The notes under the pieces are model-generated. The model worked only from the letters and a program-made list of their open reading frames with translations. It was not told where the DNA came from and made no database searches. 64,000 bases of DNA, taken from positions 124,001 to 188,000 of the forward strand of contig NZ_JALIDZ010000004.1 in NCBI RefSeq assembly GCF_025397915.1, given 5' to 3'. The translations under genes were made by a program, and so were the position numbers. Shown here in pieces: positions 1-8,027 of this stretch. Origin of the DNA: Microbaculum marinisediminis. Its GTDB lineage: Bacteria > Pseudomonadota > Alphaproteobacteria > Rhizobiales > Tepidamorphaceae. Within the stretch, counting starts at the first letter, position 1. Each line of letters starts with the position of its first letter.

Positions 1-1151
1 CCGATCACGGGACCGGCGAGGTGCTGGCCGAGGTCGGGTCGGCCGATTTCTTCGATGAACGCCGCGCCGGACAGGTCGACATGGTGCGCGCGATCCGCTC
101 GCCCGGCTCGACGCTGAAGCCGCTCATCTACGGCCTCGCCTTCGAGGCGGGTCTAGCCCATCCCGAGACGCTGATCGACGACCGACCGACGAACTTCGGC
201 GGCTACCGGCCGCGCAATTTCGATTTCGGCTATCAGGGCACGGTCAGCGTGCGCGAGGCGCTCGAGATGTCGCTCAACGTGCCGGCGGTCCGTCTCCTCG
301 AAGCGGTCGGGCCGACGCGGCTGGTGGCGCGGCTGAAGCGCGCCGGCGCCGACCCGGTGCTGCCGCGCGGCGACAAGCCCGGCCTGCCGATCGGGCTCGG
401 CGGCGTGGGACTGAGCCTCGACCAGCTCGTCACGCTATTCGCGGGCCTCGCCGAGGGCGGCGCCCCGGTCTCCCTGCATCGCACGCTCGAATCGCCGGCA
501 CGCGCATCCGGCGAGTTCCTCGATGCGCGGGCGGCCTGGCAGGTCGGCGACATCCTCGAAGGCACGCCGCCGCCGGCCGGCCACGCCTCGGGCGGCTTCG
601 CCTACAAGACGGGAACCTCCTACGGCTATCGCGACGCCTGGTCGGTCGGCTACGACGGGCGGCACGTGATCGGCGTCTGGGTCGGCCGGCCGAACGGCGC
701 GCCGATTGCCGGCCTGTCGGGGCGCATCACCGCCGCGCCGATCCTGTTCGACGCCTTCGAGCGGCTCGGCCCGAAGCGCGTGCCGCTTCCCTCCCCGCCG
801 AAGGGGACGCTCATCTCGCGCGCGGCGGACCTGCCGCCGGCGCTGAGACGCTTCGCACCCGGCGAGACATTGACGGGCGGAGCGACGCGCGAGCCGCCGC
901 CATCGATCGTATTCCCGCCGAATGGTGCCCGGGTCGCGCTGGAGGAGGATGGCGAAGGCCACCTCCGCCCGCTTGTGGTCAAGCTCGATGGCGGACGGCC
1001 GCCGTTCCAGTGGTTCGCCAACGGCGCTCCGATCGACGGCGCGGACCGGCGGCGCAACGCGACCTGGCAGCCGGACGGGCGCGGATTCTCGACGGTTTCG
1101 GTGATCGACGCGGACGGCCGCTCGGCCAGCGTGACGGTGTTCGTCGAGTGA
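1..1151 (+). CDS. pbpC: Penicillin-binding protein 1C, C-terminal part (5' end outside window)
   Basis: The reading frame is open from the window edge (frame starting at base 3), so the gene is truncated upstream. What remains is the transpeptidase domain and tail of a class A penicillin-binding protein, which cross-links peptidoglycan in the periplasm. The three active-site motifs are visible: STLK with the acyl-serine at bases 108-119, SLN at 270-278 and KTGT at 606-617. The final third (from about base 890) is a separate beta-rich segment matching the penicillin-binding C-terminal domain typical of the PBP1C branch, which separates it from PBP1A. The transglycosylase domain should lie upstream of the window. 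The next gene on the same strand starts 124 bases downstream. Confidence 0.9.
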   Translation, partial: DHGTGEVLAEVGSADFFDERRAGQVDMVRAIRSPGSTLKPLIYGLAFEAGLAHPETLIDDRPTNFGGYRPRNFDFGYQGTVSVREALEMSLNVPAVRLLEAVGPTRLVARLKRAGADPVLPRGDKPGLPIGLGGVGLSLDQLVTLFAGLAEGGAPVSLHRTLESPARASGEFLDARAAWQVGDILEGTPPPAGHASGGFAYKTGTSYGYRDAWSVGYDGRHVIGVWVGRPNGAPIAGLSGRITAAPILFDAFERLGPKRVPLPSPPKGTLISRAADLPPALRRFAPGETLTGGATREPPPSIVFPPNGARVALEEDGEGHLRPLVVKLDGGRPPFQWFANGAPIDGADRRRNATWQPDGRGFSTVSVIDADGRSASVTVFVE

Positions 1152-1275
1152 CGGCGGCAACTGCCGGTACGGATCGTTAAGGTTTACGCGAAACTCAGTC
1201 CCGGTCTTAACCAACCTTTGAAGGCGGCCGTGGTCGAATGCATCCAACGAATTGGGACGTCAACAGGCCACTTCC

Positions 1276-2757
1276 ATGTCCGCGAATGCAGGCTCCGCCG
1301 CGCGCGTCAACGAGACGCCCGTCAGCGAAATCCCGGTCCCGCTGGTTCTCGACCTCGACCGCAGCCTGATCCGCTGCGACATGCTGCACGAGACGGCGCT
1401 GGCTTTCCTGCGGCGCAACCCGCTGGGCGTGTTCAAGCTGATGCGCTGGCTGATGCAGGGCCGTGCCGCGCTCAAGCGCAAGCTCGCGGAAGCCGTCACC
1501 GTCGATGTCGATTCCCTGCCGGTGAACCATGAGCTGGCCGACTATGCCGCCGCCGAGAAGGCCAAGGGGCGAACGGTCGTGCTCGCCACCGCCTCCGACC
1601 GGTTCGTCGCCACCCGGATCGCCAAGCGCTTCGCCTTCATCGACCGCGTCGTCGCCTCGGACGGCGTGACCAACCTGAAGGGCGCGGCCAAGGCCGAGAC
1701 GCTCTGCAAGCTGTTCCCCGACGGCTTCGCCTATGCGGGCGACTCCGCGGCCGACCTCGCGGTGTGGAAGAGGGCGGCTTCGGTCGTCGTCGTCGAGGCG
1801 AGCCCCGCGGTCGCGCGCAAGGCGGCGCGCCTCGGGCCCGTCGAAGCCTCTTTCCCGCGTCCGAGTGTCACCCGCGCGATGGTGAAATCGGCGCGGCTGC
1901 ACCAATGGGCCAAGAACGCGCTGGTGTTCGCACCGCTTGTGCTCGGCGGCCAGTTCGCCAATCCCGCCGCCTGGGCCAATGCCGCGCTCGCCTTCGTGGC
2001 GATCGGCGTGCTCGCCTCCACCACCTATCTTTTAAACGACCTGTTCGACCTGCCCGACGACCGCAAGCACTGGTCGAAACGCAAACGTCCACTGGCGAGC
2101 GGGCGGCTGCCGGTCGTCACCGCGGTCGCGGCGCTGCCGGTCGGCTTCGCCGTGGCATTCGCGCTGGCCGCATTGGTCGGCATGAAGGCCGTCGGCGTGC
2201 TCGCGGTCTATCTCGTCGTCACCGTCGCCTATTCGATGCAGCTGAAGCGTCAGCCGATCGTCGACGCGTTCACCTTGGCCGTCCTGTTCACGCTGCGGCT
2301 CGGCCTCGGCGTCGTCGCCGCGAGTGTCGTGGTTTCGCCCTGGCTGATGGTCTTCTCGATGTTCCTGTTCGCCTCGCTGTCGTTCGCCAAGCGGCACACG
2401 GAAGCGGAGCGGATGGCCACCCTCGGGGAATTGCGCATCGCCGGCCGCGGTTATCTGTCCAGCGACGGGCCGCTGATCCTGTCGATGGGTGTCTCCAGCG
2501 GTCTCGGCGCGGTCATGATCATGGTGCTCTACCTGATCAACGACGCCTTCCCCGGCGGGCTCTACGCCAATCCGGTGTGGCTGTGGGCATTCCCGCCGAT
2601 CCTGTTCCTGTGGATCGGGCGCATCTGGCTCCTGTGCCAGCGCGGCGAGCTCAACGACGATCCGGTCGCCTTCGCGGTGCGCGACCGTACCTCGATCCTG
2701 CTGGGCCTCGGCATCGTCGCCGCCTTCCTGGCCGGCTGGTACGGGATCGGCGCATGA
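1276..2757 (+). CDS. HAD phosphatase - UbiA prenyltransferase fusion protein
   Basis: A 493-residue two-domain protein. The first ~200 residues are a HAD-type hydrolase with the DxD nucleophile motif (LDLDRSL, Asp26 and Asp28). The rest is a polytopic UbiA-superfamily prenyltransferase with the metal-diphosphate motif NDxxDxxxD at residues 254-262 and a KRPLASGRL segment after it. UbiA members of this type include the enzymes that join decaprenyl phosphate to phosphoribosyl pyrophosphate, where a phosphatase removes the 5-phosphate next; the fused HAD domain would suit that step, but this is inference. I chose ATG 1276; an earlier TTG at 1252 adds eight unsupported residues. The stop overlaps the gtrA-like start (ATGA), so the two are translationally coupled. 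Confidence 0.85.
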   Translation: MSANAGSAARVNETPVSEIPVPLVLDLDRSLIRCDMLHETALAFLRRNPLGVFKLMRWLMQGRAALKRKLAEAVTVDVDSLPVNHELADYAAAEKAKGRTVVLATASDRFVATRIAKRFAFIDRVVASDGVTNLKGAAKAETLCKLFPDGFAYAGDSAADLAVWKRAASVVVVEASPAVARKAARLGPVEASFPRPSVTRAMVKSARLHQWAKNALVFAPLVLGGQFANPAAWANAALAFVAIGVLASTTYLLNDLFDLPDDRKHWSKRKRPLASGRLPVVTAVAALPVGFAVAFALAALVGMKAVGVLAVYLVVTVAYSMQLKRQPIVDAFTLAVLFTLRLGLGVVAASVVVSPWLMVFSMFLFASLSFAKRHTEAERMATLGELRIAGRGYLSSDGPLILSMGVSSGLGAVMIMVLYLINDAFPGGLYANPVWLWAFPPILFLWIGRIWLLCQRGELNDDPVAFAVRDRTSILLGLGIVAAFLAGWYGIGA

Positions 2758-3185
2758 TCCGTTTCATCGCCGGCTCGCAGGTCTTCCGCTTCCTGCTGCT
2801 GGGCGGGCTGGCGGCGGCGATCAACTGGCTGGTGCGATTCCCGCTGTCGCTGGTCCTGCCGTTCTCCTGGGCGATCCTCGTCGCCTACGCGATCGGCATG
2901 ACGGCGGGCTTCACGCTCTATCGGGCCTACGTGTTCCCCGGCTCCGACCGGGCGATCGGGCCGCAGGTCGCGATCTTTCTCGCCGTCAACCTCATGGGCG
3001 CGGTGATCGTATGGAGCGTGGCGATGGCGCTGGTCGAACGGCTGTTCCCGGCGATCGGCTACACGTTCATGCCGCTCGCCACCGGCCACGGCATCGCCAT
3101 CGGCGTCGGCGCGGCGGCCAACTTCGTGGGCCACAAGTTCCTGACCTTCCGGATCAGCCACGCCGCCAGGGCGCCGTCGGCCTGA
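2754..3185 (+). CDS. GtrA family membrane protein
   Basis: A 143-residue protein with four predicted membrane helices and the GtrA-like signature: an N-terminal FRFLLLGG segment and a C-terminal NFVGHKFLTF segment. GtrA proteins are thought to flip polyprenyl-phosphate-linked sugars across the inner membrane for later use by periplasmic glycosyltransferases. The ATG overlaps the stop of the HAD-UbiA gene by four bases, which ties it to that enzyme as a probable flippase for its lipid-linked product. No soluble domain is present. The exact sugar carried is unknown. Confidence 0.85.
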   Translation: MIRFIAGSQVFRFLLLGGLAAAINWLVRFPLSLVLPFSWAILVAYAIGMTAGFTLYRAYVFPGSDRAIGPQVAIFLAVNLMGAVIVWSVAMALVERLFPAIGYTFMPLATGHGIAIGVGAAANFVGHKFLTFRISHAARAPSA

Positions 3186-3221
3186 CGAACTCCGTCTTTC
3201 TGGTCACACCTTTCTTGGCGC

Positions 3222-3258
3222 CATCCTTCGAGACGCGGCTTCGCCGCTCCTCAGGATG
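3222..3258. repeat. Palindromic intergenic repeat element
   Basis: Imperfect palindrome in the gap after the GtrA gene. The arms CATCCT..GAG..GCGGC and GCCGC..CTCAGGATG close on a TTC loop, giving a long hairpin with a 2-base bulge and a 2x2 internal loop. From memory, very similar CATCCTTCGAGAC...CCTCAGGATGAGG elements are dispersed in intergenic regions of many Hyphomicrobiales. Only one copy is seen in this window. It could also serve as a 3' hairpin between the converging genes. Confidence 0.65.
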
Positions 3259-3352
3259 AGGACAGGTGGGTGTGGTCGCGGCGGCGACCCGGGAAAACCT
3301 CACGGGTGAGGAGGGCTCAATAAGCCCGAAGCCGAGGCCCCAAACGACCGCG

Positions 3353-4612
3353 TCACCCGCCCGTCGTCAGCGCCAGCATGACCATCGTCACGACATTGAG
3401 CCCGATCGCGTAGGTGACCAGCACCTGCAGCGCCGGGCGCAGGCGATCGGTCAGCGCGAAGGCGAGGATCACGAACAGGATCGGCAGCCAGTCCAGCGCG
3501 TAGCGCTGGACGTTGTACTGGGAGAAGCCGTTCGAGTGATAGAACAGCATCGGCACGGCCATCACCGCGATCATCACAAGGCCGATCACCACGGCGCGGC
3601 GCATCGGCGCGAAGACGGCAAGCAGCACGAACGGGCTTGCGGCGAGCAGAGAGGTGCCCGCCGAGTCCATCGCTTCGGGCACCGTCAGGGTCTCACCGCC
3701 GAACTGCAGGTGGAAGCCCTGGACGAACAGGTACAGCGCGTTGAACAGCACGTAGGCCGAGCTGAACAGGCCGTATTCGTCGATCCGGCGCGTCGACATG
3801 GTCTCGGCACCGGCAGAGGGTGGCATCATGTAGCCGTAGCCGGTGTCGGTCGGGCTGCCGAAGCGGACATAGTTGTAGGCGAAATAGATCAGCACGGCGG
3901 CGGCGACAGGCAGGCCGAGCGCGAGCGCCCGGCGCCAGTGCGGCCAGCGGAACGAGATCAGCGGCTCCTCGGAGCGCAATGCCAGCGCGAACAGGAACGG
4001 CAGCATAAAGATCGACATCTGACGGCTGAGAAACGCCACGCCGATGGCGACGCCGGCCAGGACCAGGCTGCCGCCGCGCACGGTCTCATGGATCGCGACG
4101 GCGATGCCCAGGAAGGCGACCGTCTGGGCGAAGAACCAGACGCCGTCGCCGCGGATCGTGACGTAATAGAGCGGCGTTGCGAAGGCGAGGGCGAGGACAA
4201 GCCAGACGGCGGTTTCGCGGTCGAGTCCCAGATGACCGAGGATCCGCCACCAAAGGGCGAGCGAGATCCCCGTCAAAAGCATCGCCAGCAGTATGAAGCC
4301 GGAAAATCCAGGTCCGAACAGCGCGACGAAGGGCATGACCAGAACCGCGGGGGCCGGCGGGAAGATCACCCACATCCTGTCGGCGTAGATCGCGCAGTCC
4401 TCGTCGAAACAGCCGCTGACGTCGAGCCGACCATTGAGGAAAGCCTCGGCGAGCAGCGCGTAGGTATTGGCTTCGCCCGCCTCGCCGAGGGCGCGCATGG
4501 CAAGCCCGGCGACCAGCAGGGCCGCCATCAGCGCGGCGAAAGCCAACAGTACCAGGCCGCGACGGCGCAGAAGGCCGTCGCCCGCGGATTTCAGATCGGT
4601 GATCGCGCTCAT
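3353..4612 (-). CDS. Polytopic membrane protein, GT-C / glycosyltransferase family 39-like
   Basis: A 419-residue protein with about ten to eleven hydrophobic segments. It resembles membrane glycosyltransferases that use polyprenyl-phosphate sugars: an early acidic stretch after the first helix (EAGEANTYALLAEAFLNGR), an FPPAPAVLVMPF loop, then many helices. I do not see a motif that settles the family, so the assignment rests on architecture. It converges with the HAD-UbiA/GtrA pair across the palindromic repeat. A role in transferring the lipid-linked sugar made and flipped by that pair is a reasonable guess only. Confidence 0.6.
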   Translation of the reverse strand: MSAITDLKSAGDGLLRRRGLVLLAFAALMAALLVAGLAMRALGEAGEANTYALLAEAFLNGRLDVSGCFDEDCAIYADRMWVIFPPAPAVLVMPFVALFGPGFSGFILLAMLLTGISLALWWRILGHLGLDRETAVWLVLALAFATPLYYVTIRGDGVWFFAQTVAFLGIAVAIHETVRGGSLVLAGVAIGVAFLSRQMSIFMLPFLFALALRSEEPLISFRWPHWRRALALGLPVAAAVLIYFAYNYVRFGSPTDTGYGYMMPPSAGAETMSTRRIDEYGLFSSAYVLFNALYLFVQGFHLQFGGETLTVPEAMDSAGTSLLAASPFVLLAVFAPMRRAVVIGLVMIAVMAVPMLFYHSNGFSQYNVQRYALDWLPILFVILAFALTDRLRPALQVLVTYAIGLNVVTMVMLALTTGG

Positions 4613-4698
4613 GGGAAAACCGCCATAGAAGTCTGCCTGATCGCCCGGACCTTACCGGTGCCGGGTTACCAAGCGTTTGAGATCTTCCGCGGGGCAGT

Positions 4699-5529
4699 TC
4701 AGTAGCCGGGCAGCACCAGCACGGTCGGCTGCACAGGCAGGGAATCGCGCGACAGCGTGACGGACGGCGTGTCGCTCAGCACCACCTCGTAGTGGTCTCC
4801 CATGCGGGTGAGGAAACGGTTCAGCGTCGTCGGCCCGAAATAGTGCATAGGGATCACCAGCGGCACCTGCAGCTTCTGCAGGGTCTCGATCATGCCCTCG
4901 ACATCGAGGGTATAGCTGCCGTCGACCGGGGCGAGCACCACGTCGATACGGCCGAGCGCCTTCAGATGATCGTCGGTCAGGACGTGGTGGAGATGGCCGA
5001 GATGCAGGATGCAAAGGCCCGCCACCTCGAAGACGAACATGGAATTGGCGTCCCGGGTGACGCCGGCCGCGCCGCCACGGATATTGGTGGTGACGTTCCT
5101 GAGCCAGACGTCGTCGACGGTCAACTCCCACTTCGCCGGCTCGCCGTCCTGGCCCCAGCCGGGCAGCAGGTGTTCGATGCCCGGATCGGGACTGTAGGAG
5201 CGATGCGAGGAATGGGCGATGTTCATGGTGGCGATGCGCGGGGTCACCGGCGGACGTACGCCGTCGTTGTAATCCGTGGCGATGGTCACGCCGGCGGGGC
5301 TTTCGATGAAGAACGTGGAATGGCCGACATAGGTAAGCCGCACCGTGCTTTCGCCCTGCTCGGTGCCCTGCGCCAGCCGGAGCGCGGCGGGAACGACCGG
5401 CAGCGCCTCGAAGGCGATCAGGCGCGGACAGCGTTCCGGCTCCGTGTCCTGTGCGAGCGCCCCGGAAACGGCACCCGAGAGAATCACGAACGCGGCGAAC
5501 CCCTTCGCGACGAAACCCAGCGCGAACAT
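4699..5529 (-). CDS. Exported metallo-hydrolase-fold (MBL superfamily) protein
   Basis: A 276-residue protein with a signal peptide (hydrophobic N-terminus ending GALAQ, probable cleavage after about residue 26). The body resembles UlaG-like beta-lactamase-fold hydrolases: a YVGHSTFFIE strand near residue 65, HLGHLHH near residue 175, a VDGSYTL segment and IPMHYFG near residue 230. The usual HxHxDH metal cluster is replaced by AHSSHRSYS, which lacks the Asp-His pair. It may therefore bind metal differently or be non-catalytic. Substrate unknown. It is transcribed away from the PBP1A gene. Confidence 0.75.
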   Translation of the reverse strand: MFALGFVAKGFAAFVILSGAVSGALAQDTEPERCPRLIAFEALPVVPAALRLAQGTEQGESTVRLTYVGHSTFFIESPAGVTIATDYNDGVRPPVTPRIATMNIAHSSHRSYSPDPGIEHLLPGWGQDGEPAKWELTVDDVWLRNVTTNIRGGAAGVTRDANSMFVFEVAGLCILHLGHLHHVLTDDHLKALGRIDVVLAPVDGSYTLDVEGMIETLQKLQVPLVIPMHYFGPTTLNRFLTRMGDHYEVVLSDTPSVTLSRDSLPVQPTVLVLPGY

Positions 5530-5882
5530 CGCGCGCTCCCTGTCGGTTGGCCCGGTACCCGCCGCAGTGTCTCACGCGATCTTCGCCCGGGCCATCCCGG
5601 CATGGTGAAATTCCCGTGATCCCTGGGGTTTCAGGCACTGTTGCCGCAGTGCCACGCATCCCGGTTCAAAGACGGATTGCCATTTTCTCAACCTTAACTC
5701 GCCCTTAAGCGGCCGAAATTAGCTTGCCATTTGCGTGCGGATGCAGCCGGCTGATGTTCGGTAGTGCGTTTCGGCCGGCAGCACCCGCACCATACCGTTC
5801 CCTCTGAAAAGCGAACGGGTATCGGGCGTACTCGACCCTACTGAACTGCCGTGCCCGTCGGGGCGCGATCGACAGGACGCGC
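5530..5882. other. 353-base divergent intergenic region upstream of PBP1A
   Basis: No gene was found between the metallo-hydrolase start and the PBP1A start. The region is visibly less GC-rich around 5670-5720 and holds a CtrA-type TTAA-N7-TTAA site, described separately. An AGGA sequence at 5874-5877 is the likely ribosome binding site for PBP1A. Nothing else stands out. Confidence 0.6.
5694..5708. promoter_or_regulatory. Candidate CtrA binding site (TTAA-N7-TTAA)
   Basis: TTAA at 5694-5697 and TTAA at 5705-5708 are separated by exactly seven bases, matching the core of the alphaproteobacterial cell-cycle regulator CtrA site. It lies about 175 bases upstream of the PBP1A start and 165 upstream of the divergent metallo-hydrolase start. 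Match to consensus is seen; binding is inferred. Confidence 0.45.
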
Positions 5883-8018
5883 ATGAGCCCCTACGACCTC
5901 AGACTGAGCCCCGAAGACCGGCCCGGCGGACCGACCCATCGGTCGAAGCCGAAGTCGTCGAAAAAATCCGGGAAGGCTCCGGCATCCACCCGCCGCGCCA
6001 AGCCGCGCAAGGCCAAAAAGACCAAGCGCGCCGCGGCCCGCGGCGGCATAGGCCGCACGATCGGCCGGATGGCCTACTGGACCGCGGTGCTTGGCGTCTG
6101 GGGTCTGATCGCCGTGATGGGCGTCGTCGGTTATTTCGCGATGACCCTGCCGCCGCCGGAGGAACTGGCGGTGCCGGACCGCCCGGCCAACGTCATGGTG
6201 GTCGCCGCCGACGGCACGGTCCTTGGCAATCGCGGCGAGACCGGCGGCGAGGCGGTGCGCCTGTTCGAACTGCCGCCCTATCTGCCACAGGCGGTGATGG
6301 CGATCGAGGACCGCCGCTTCTATTCCCATTTCGGCGTGGACCCGATCGGGCTCGCCCGCGCGGCCGTCACAAACTTCACCGCCGGCGGCGTGGTGCAGGG
6401 CGGCTCGACGCTGACCCAGCAGCTCGCCAAGAACCTGTTCCTGAAGCCCGAGCGCACCATCCGCCGCAAGGTGCAGGAGGTGCTGCTGGCGCTGTGGCTC
6501 GAGCACAAGTTCTCGAAGGACCAGATCCTCGAGATGTACCTGAACCGCGTCTATCTGGGCGCCGGCGCCACCGGCGTGGAGGCCGCGGCGCGGACCTATT
6601 ACGGCAAATCGGCGCGCGAAGTGACGGTTTCCGAAGCCGCGACCATCGCCGGCCTGCTCAAGGCGCCGTCGCGCTATGCGCCGACCAGCAATCCCGATCT
6701 TGCCGAACAACGGGCCCAGACCGTGCTGAGCGCCATGGTCGAGGCCGGCTACCTCACCGACGACGAAGCCAAGCTCGCGCTGATCAGTCCGGCCGAGGTG
6801 AAGCCGCGCACGCCGGGCGAATCCGCCGGCTACGTCGCCGACTGGATATGGGAACAGGTGCCCTCGTTCATCGGTGAGCTGCGCGGGGACGTGGTCGTCG
6901 ACACCACCATCGACATGCGCATGCAGGAAGCCGCCGAGGCCGCGCTCGTCAAGGTGATCGACGAGCATGGCAAGGAGAAGGGCGTCTCGGAAGGCGCGCT
7001 GGTCGCCATGGACACCAGCGGCGCCGTGCGCGCCATCATCGGCGGCCGCAACTACACGAAAAGCCAGTTCAACCGCGCGGTGAAGGCGAAGCGCCAGTCC
7101 GGCTCCTCGTTCAAGACATTCGTCTATGCCGCCGCGATCGAGGCGGGCCTCTCGCCCGACACGTTGCGCACCGACGGACCGATTTCCTTCGGCAACTGGT
7201 CTCCGGGCAACTACAACGGCAAGTATCGCGGTCCGATCACCCTCACCGAGGCTCTCAAGGACTCGATCAACACGGTCGCCGTCAGGCTGACGTCGGAGGT
7301 CGGGGTCGACAAGGTCATCGACGTCGCCCACAGGATGGGCATCCGCTCGGACATCCCGGAAAACATGTCGATCGCGCTCGGCACCTCGGACGTCACGCCG
7401 CTGGAGCTGGTCGGCGCCTATGTGCCACTCGCCTCGGGCGGCTACGGGGCCGTGCCCTACGTGATCCGCCGCATCCGCACCGCCGACGGCAAGGTCCTCT
7501 ACGAGCGCAACGGCGACGGTCCCGGCCAGGTCCTGTCGTCGGAGACGGTCGGCGCCATGAACTACATGCTGAAGCAAACCGTCGAGAACGGGACCGGACG
7601 GCGCGCGGGCTTCGATGCCTGGCCGGCGGCCGGCAAGACCGGCACCAGCCAGGAATACAAGAACGCCTGGTTCATCGGCTACACCGCCTATCTGGTCACC
7701 GGCGTCTGGCTCGGCAACGACGACGGCAAGCCGACCAAGAGGGTGACCGGCGGCAACCTGCCGGCAACGGTCTGGCACGACTTCATGGCCGATGCGCACG
7801 AAGGGCTCGCCATGGCCGACCTGCCCGGCGAGTACATCCCCGGCACCGGCACGCAGTACGCCGTCGACGAGACGCTGCCGTGGCTGCAGGGCAACCCGGG
7901 TCCTCAAGGCCCGACCTACGATCCGAGCAGGCCGGTGCAGGCGCAAGCGCCCCAGCAGGGCGGTGGCGGCGGCCTGTTCGGCCAGAACGGCTTCTTCAAG
8001 AAACTGTTCGGCGGTTAG
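5883..8018 (+). CDS. mrcA: Bifunctional penicillin-binding protein 1A (transglycosylase/transpeptidase)
   Basis: A 711-residue class A penicillin-binding protein that polymerises and cross-links peptidoglycan. A basic cytoplasmic tail (residues 20-60, rich in Lys and Arg) precedes one membrane helix at about 65-88. The GT51 transglycosylase domain carries the EDRRF motif with catalytic Glu142 and the GGSTLTQQLAKN segment. The transpeptidase domain has SSFK (Ser408), SIN and KTGTS (Lys585). The tail is Gln/Gly-rich and ends in a short FFKKLFGG sequence. Start chosen at ATG 5883 with AGGA five bases upstream. Length is close to other alphaproteobacterial PBP1A proteins. Confidence 0.94.
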   Translation: MSPYDLRLSPEDRPGGPTHRSKPKSSKKSGKAPASTRRAKPRKAKKTKRAAARGGIGRTIGRMAYWTAVLGVWGLIAVMGVVGYFAMTLPPPEELAVPDRPANVMVVAADGTVLGNRGETGGEAVRLFELPPYLPQAVMAIEDRRFYSHFGVDPIGLARAAVTNFTAGGVVQGGSTLTQQLAKNLFLKPERTIRRKVQEVLLALWLEHKFSKDQILEMYLNRVYLGAGATGVEAAARTYYGKSAREVTVSEAATIAGLLKAPSRYAPTSNPDLAEQRAQTVLSAMVEAGYLTDDEAKLALISPAEVKPRTPGESAGYVADWIWEQVPSFIGELRGDVVVDTTIDMRMQEAAEAALVKVIDEHGKEKGVSEGALVAMDTSGAVRAIIGGRNYTKSQFNRAVKAKRQSGSSFKTFVYAAAIEAGLSPDTLRTDGPISFGNWSPGNYNGKYRGPITLTEALKDSINTVAVRLTSEVGVDKVIDVAHRMGIRSDIPENMSIALGTSDVTPLELVGAYVPLASGGYGAVPYVIRRIRTADGKVLYERNGDGPGQVLSSETVGAMNYMLKQTVENGTGRRAGFDAWPAAGKTGTSQEYKNAWFIGYTAYLVTGVWLGNDDGKPTKRVTGGNLPATVWHDFMADAHEGLAMADLPGEYIPGTGTQYAVDETLPWLQGNPGPQGPTYDPSRPVQAQAPQQGGGGGLFGQNGFFKKLFGG

Positions 8019-8027
8019 CCGGGCCGG

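Noticed and set aside
3266-4705. 479-residue plus-strand open frame opposite the GT-C-like gene
   Set aside because: Gln/Arg/His-rich shadow; the minus-strand frame has clear membrane helices.
5838-7946. 702-residue open frame on the minus strand opposite PBP1A
   Set aside because: Composition-driven shadow of a high-GC gene; no domain recognised, and the plus strand encodes a complete PBP1A.
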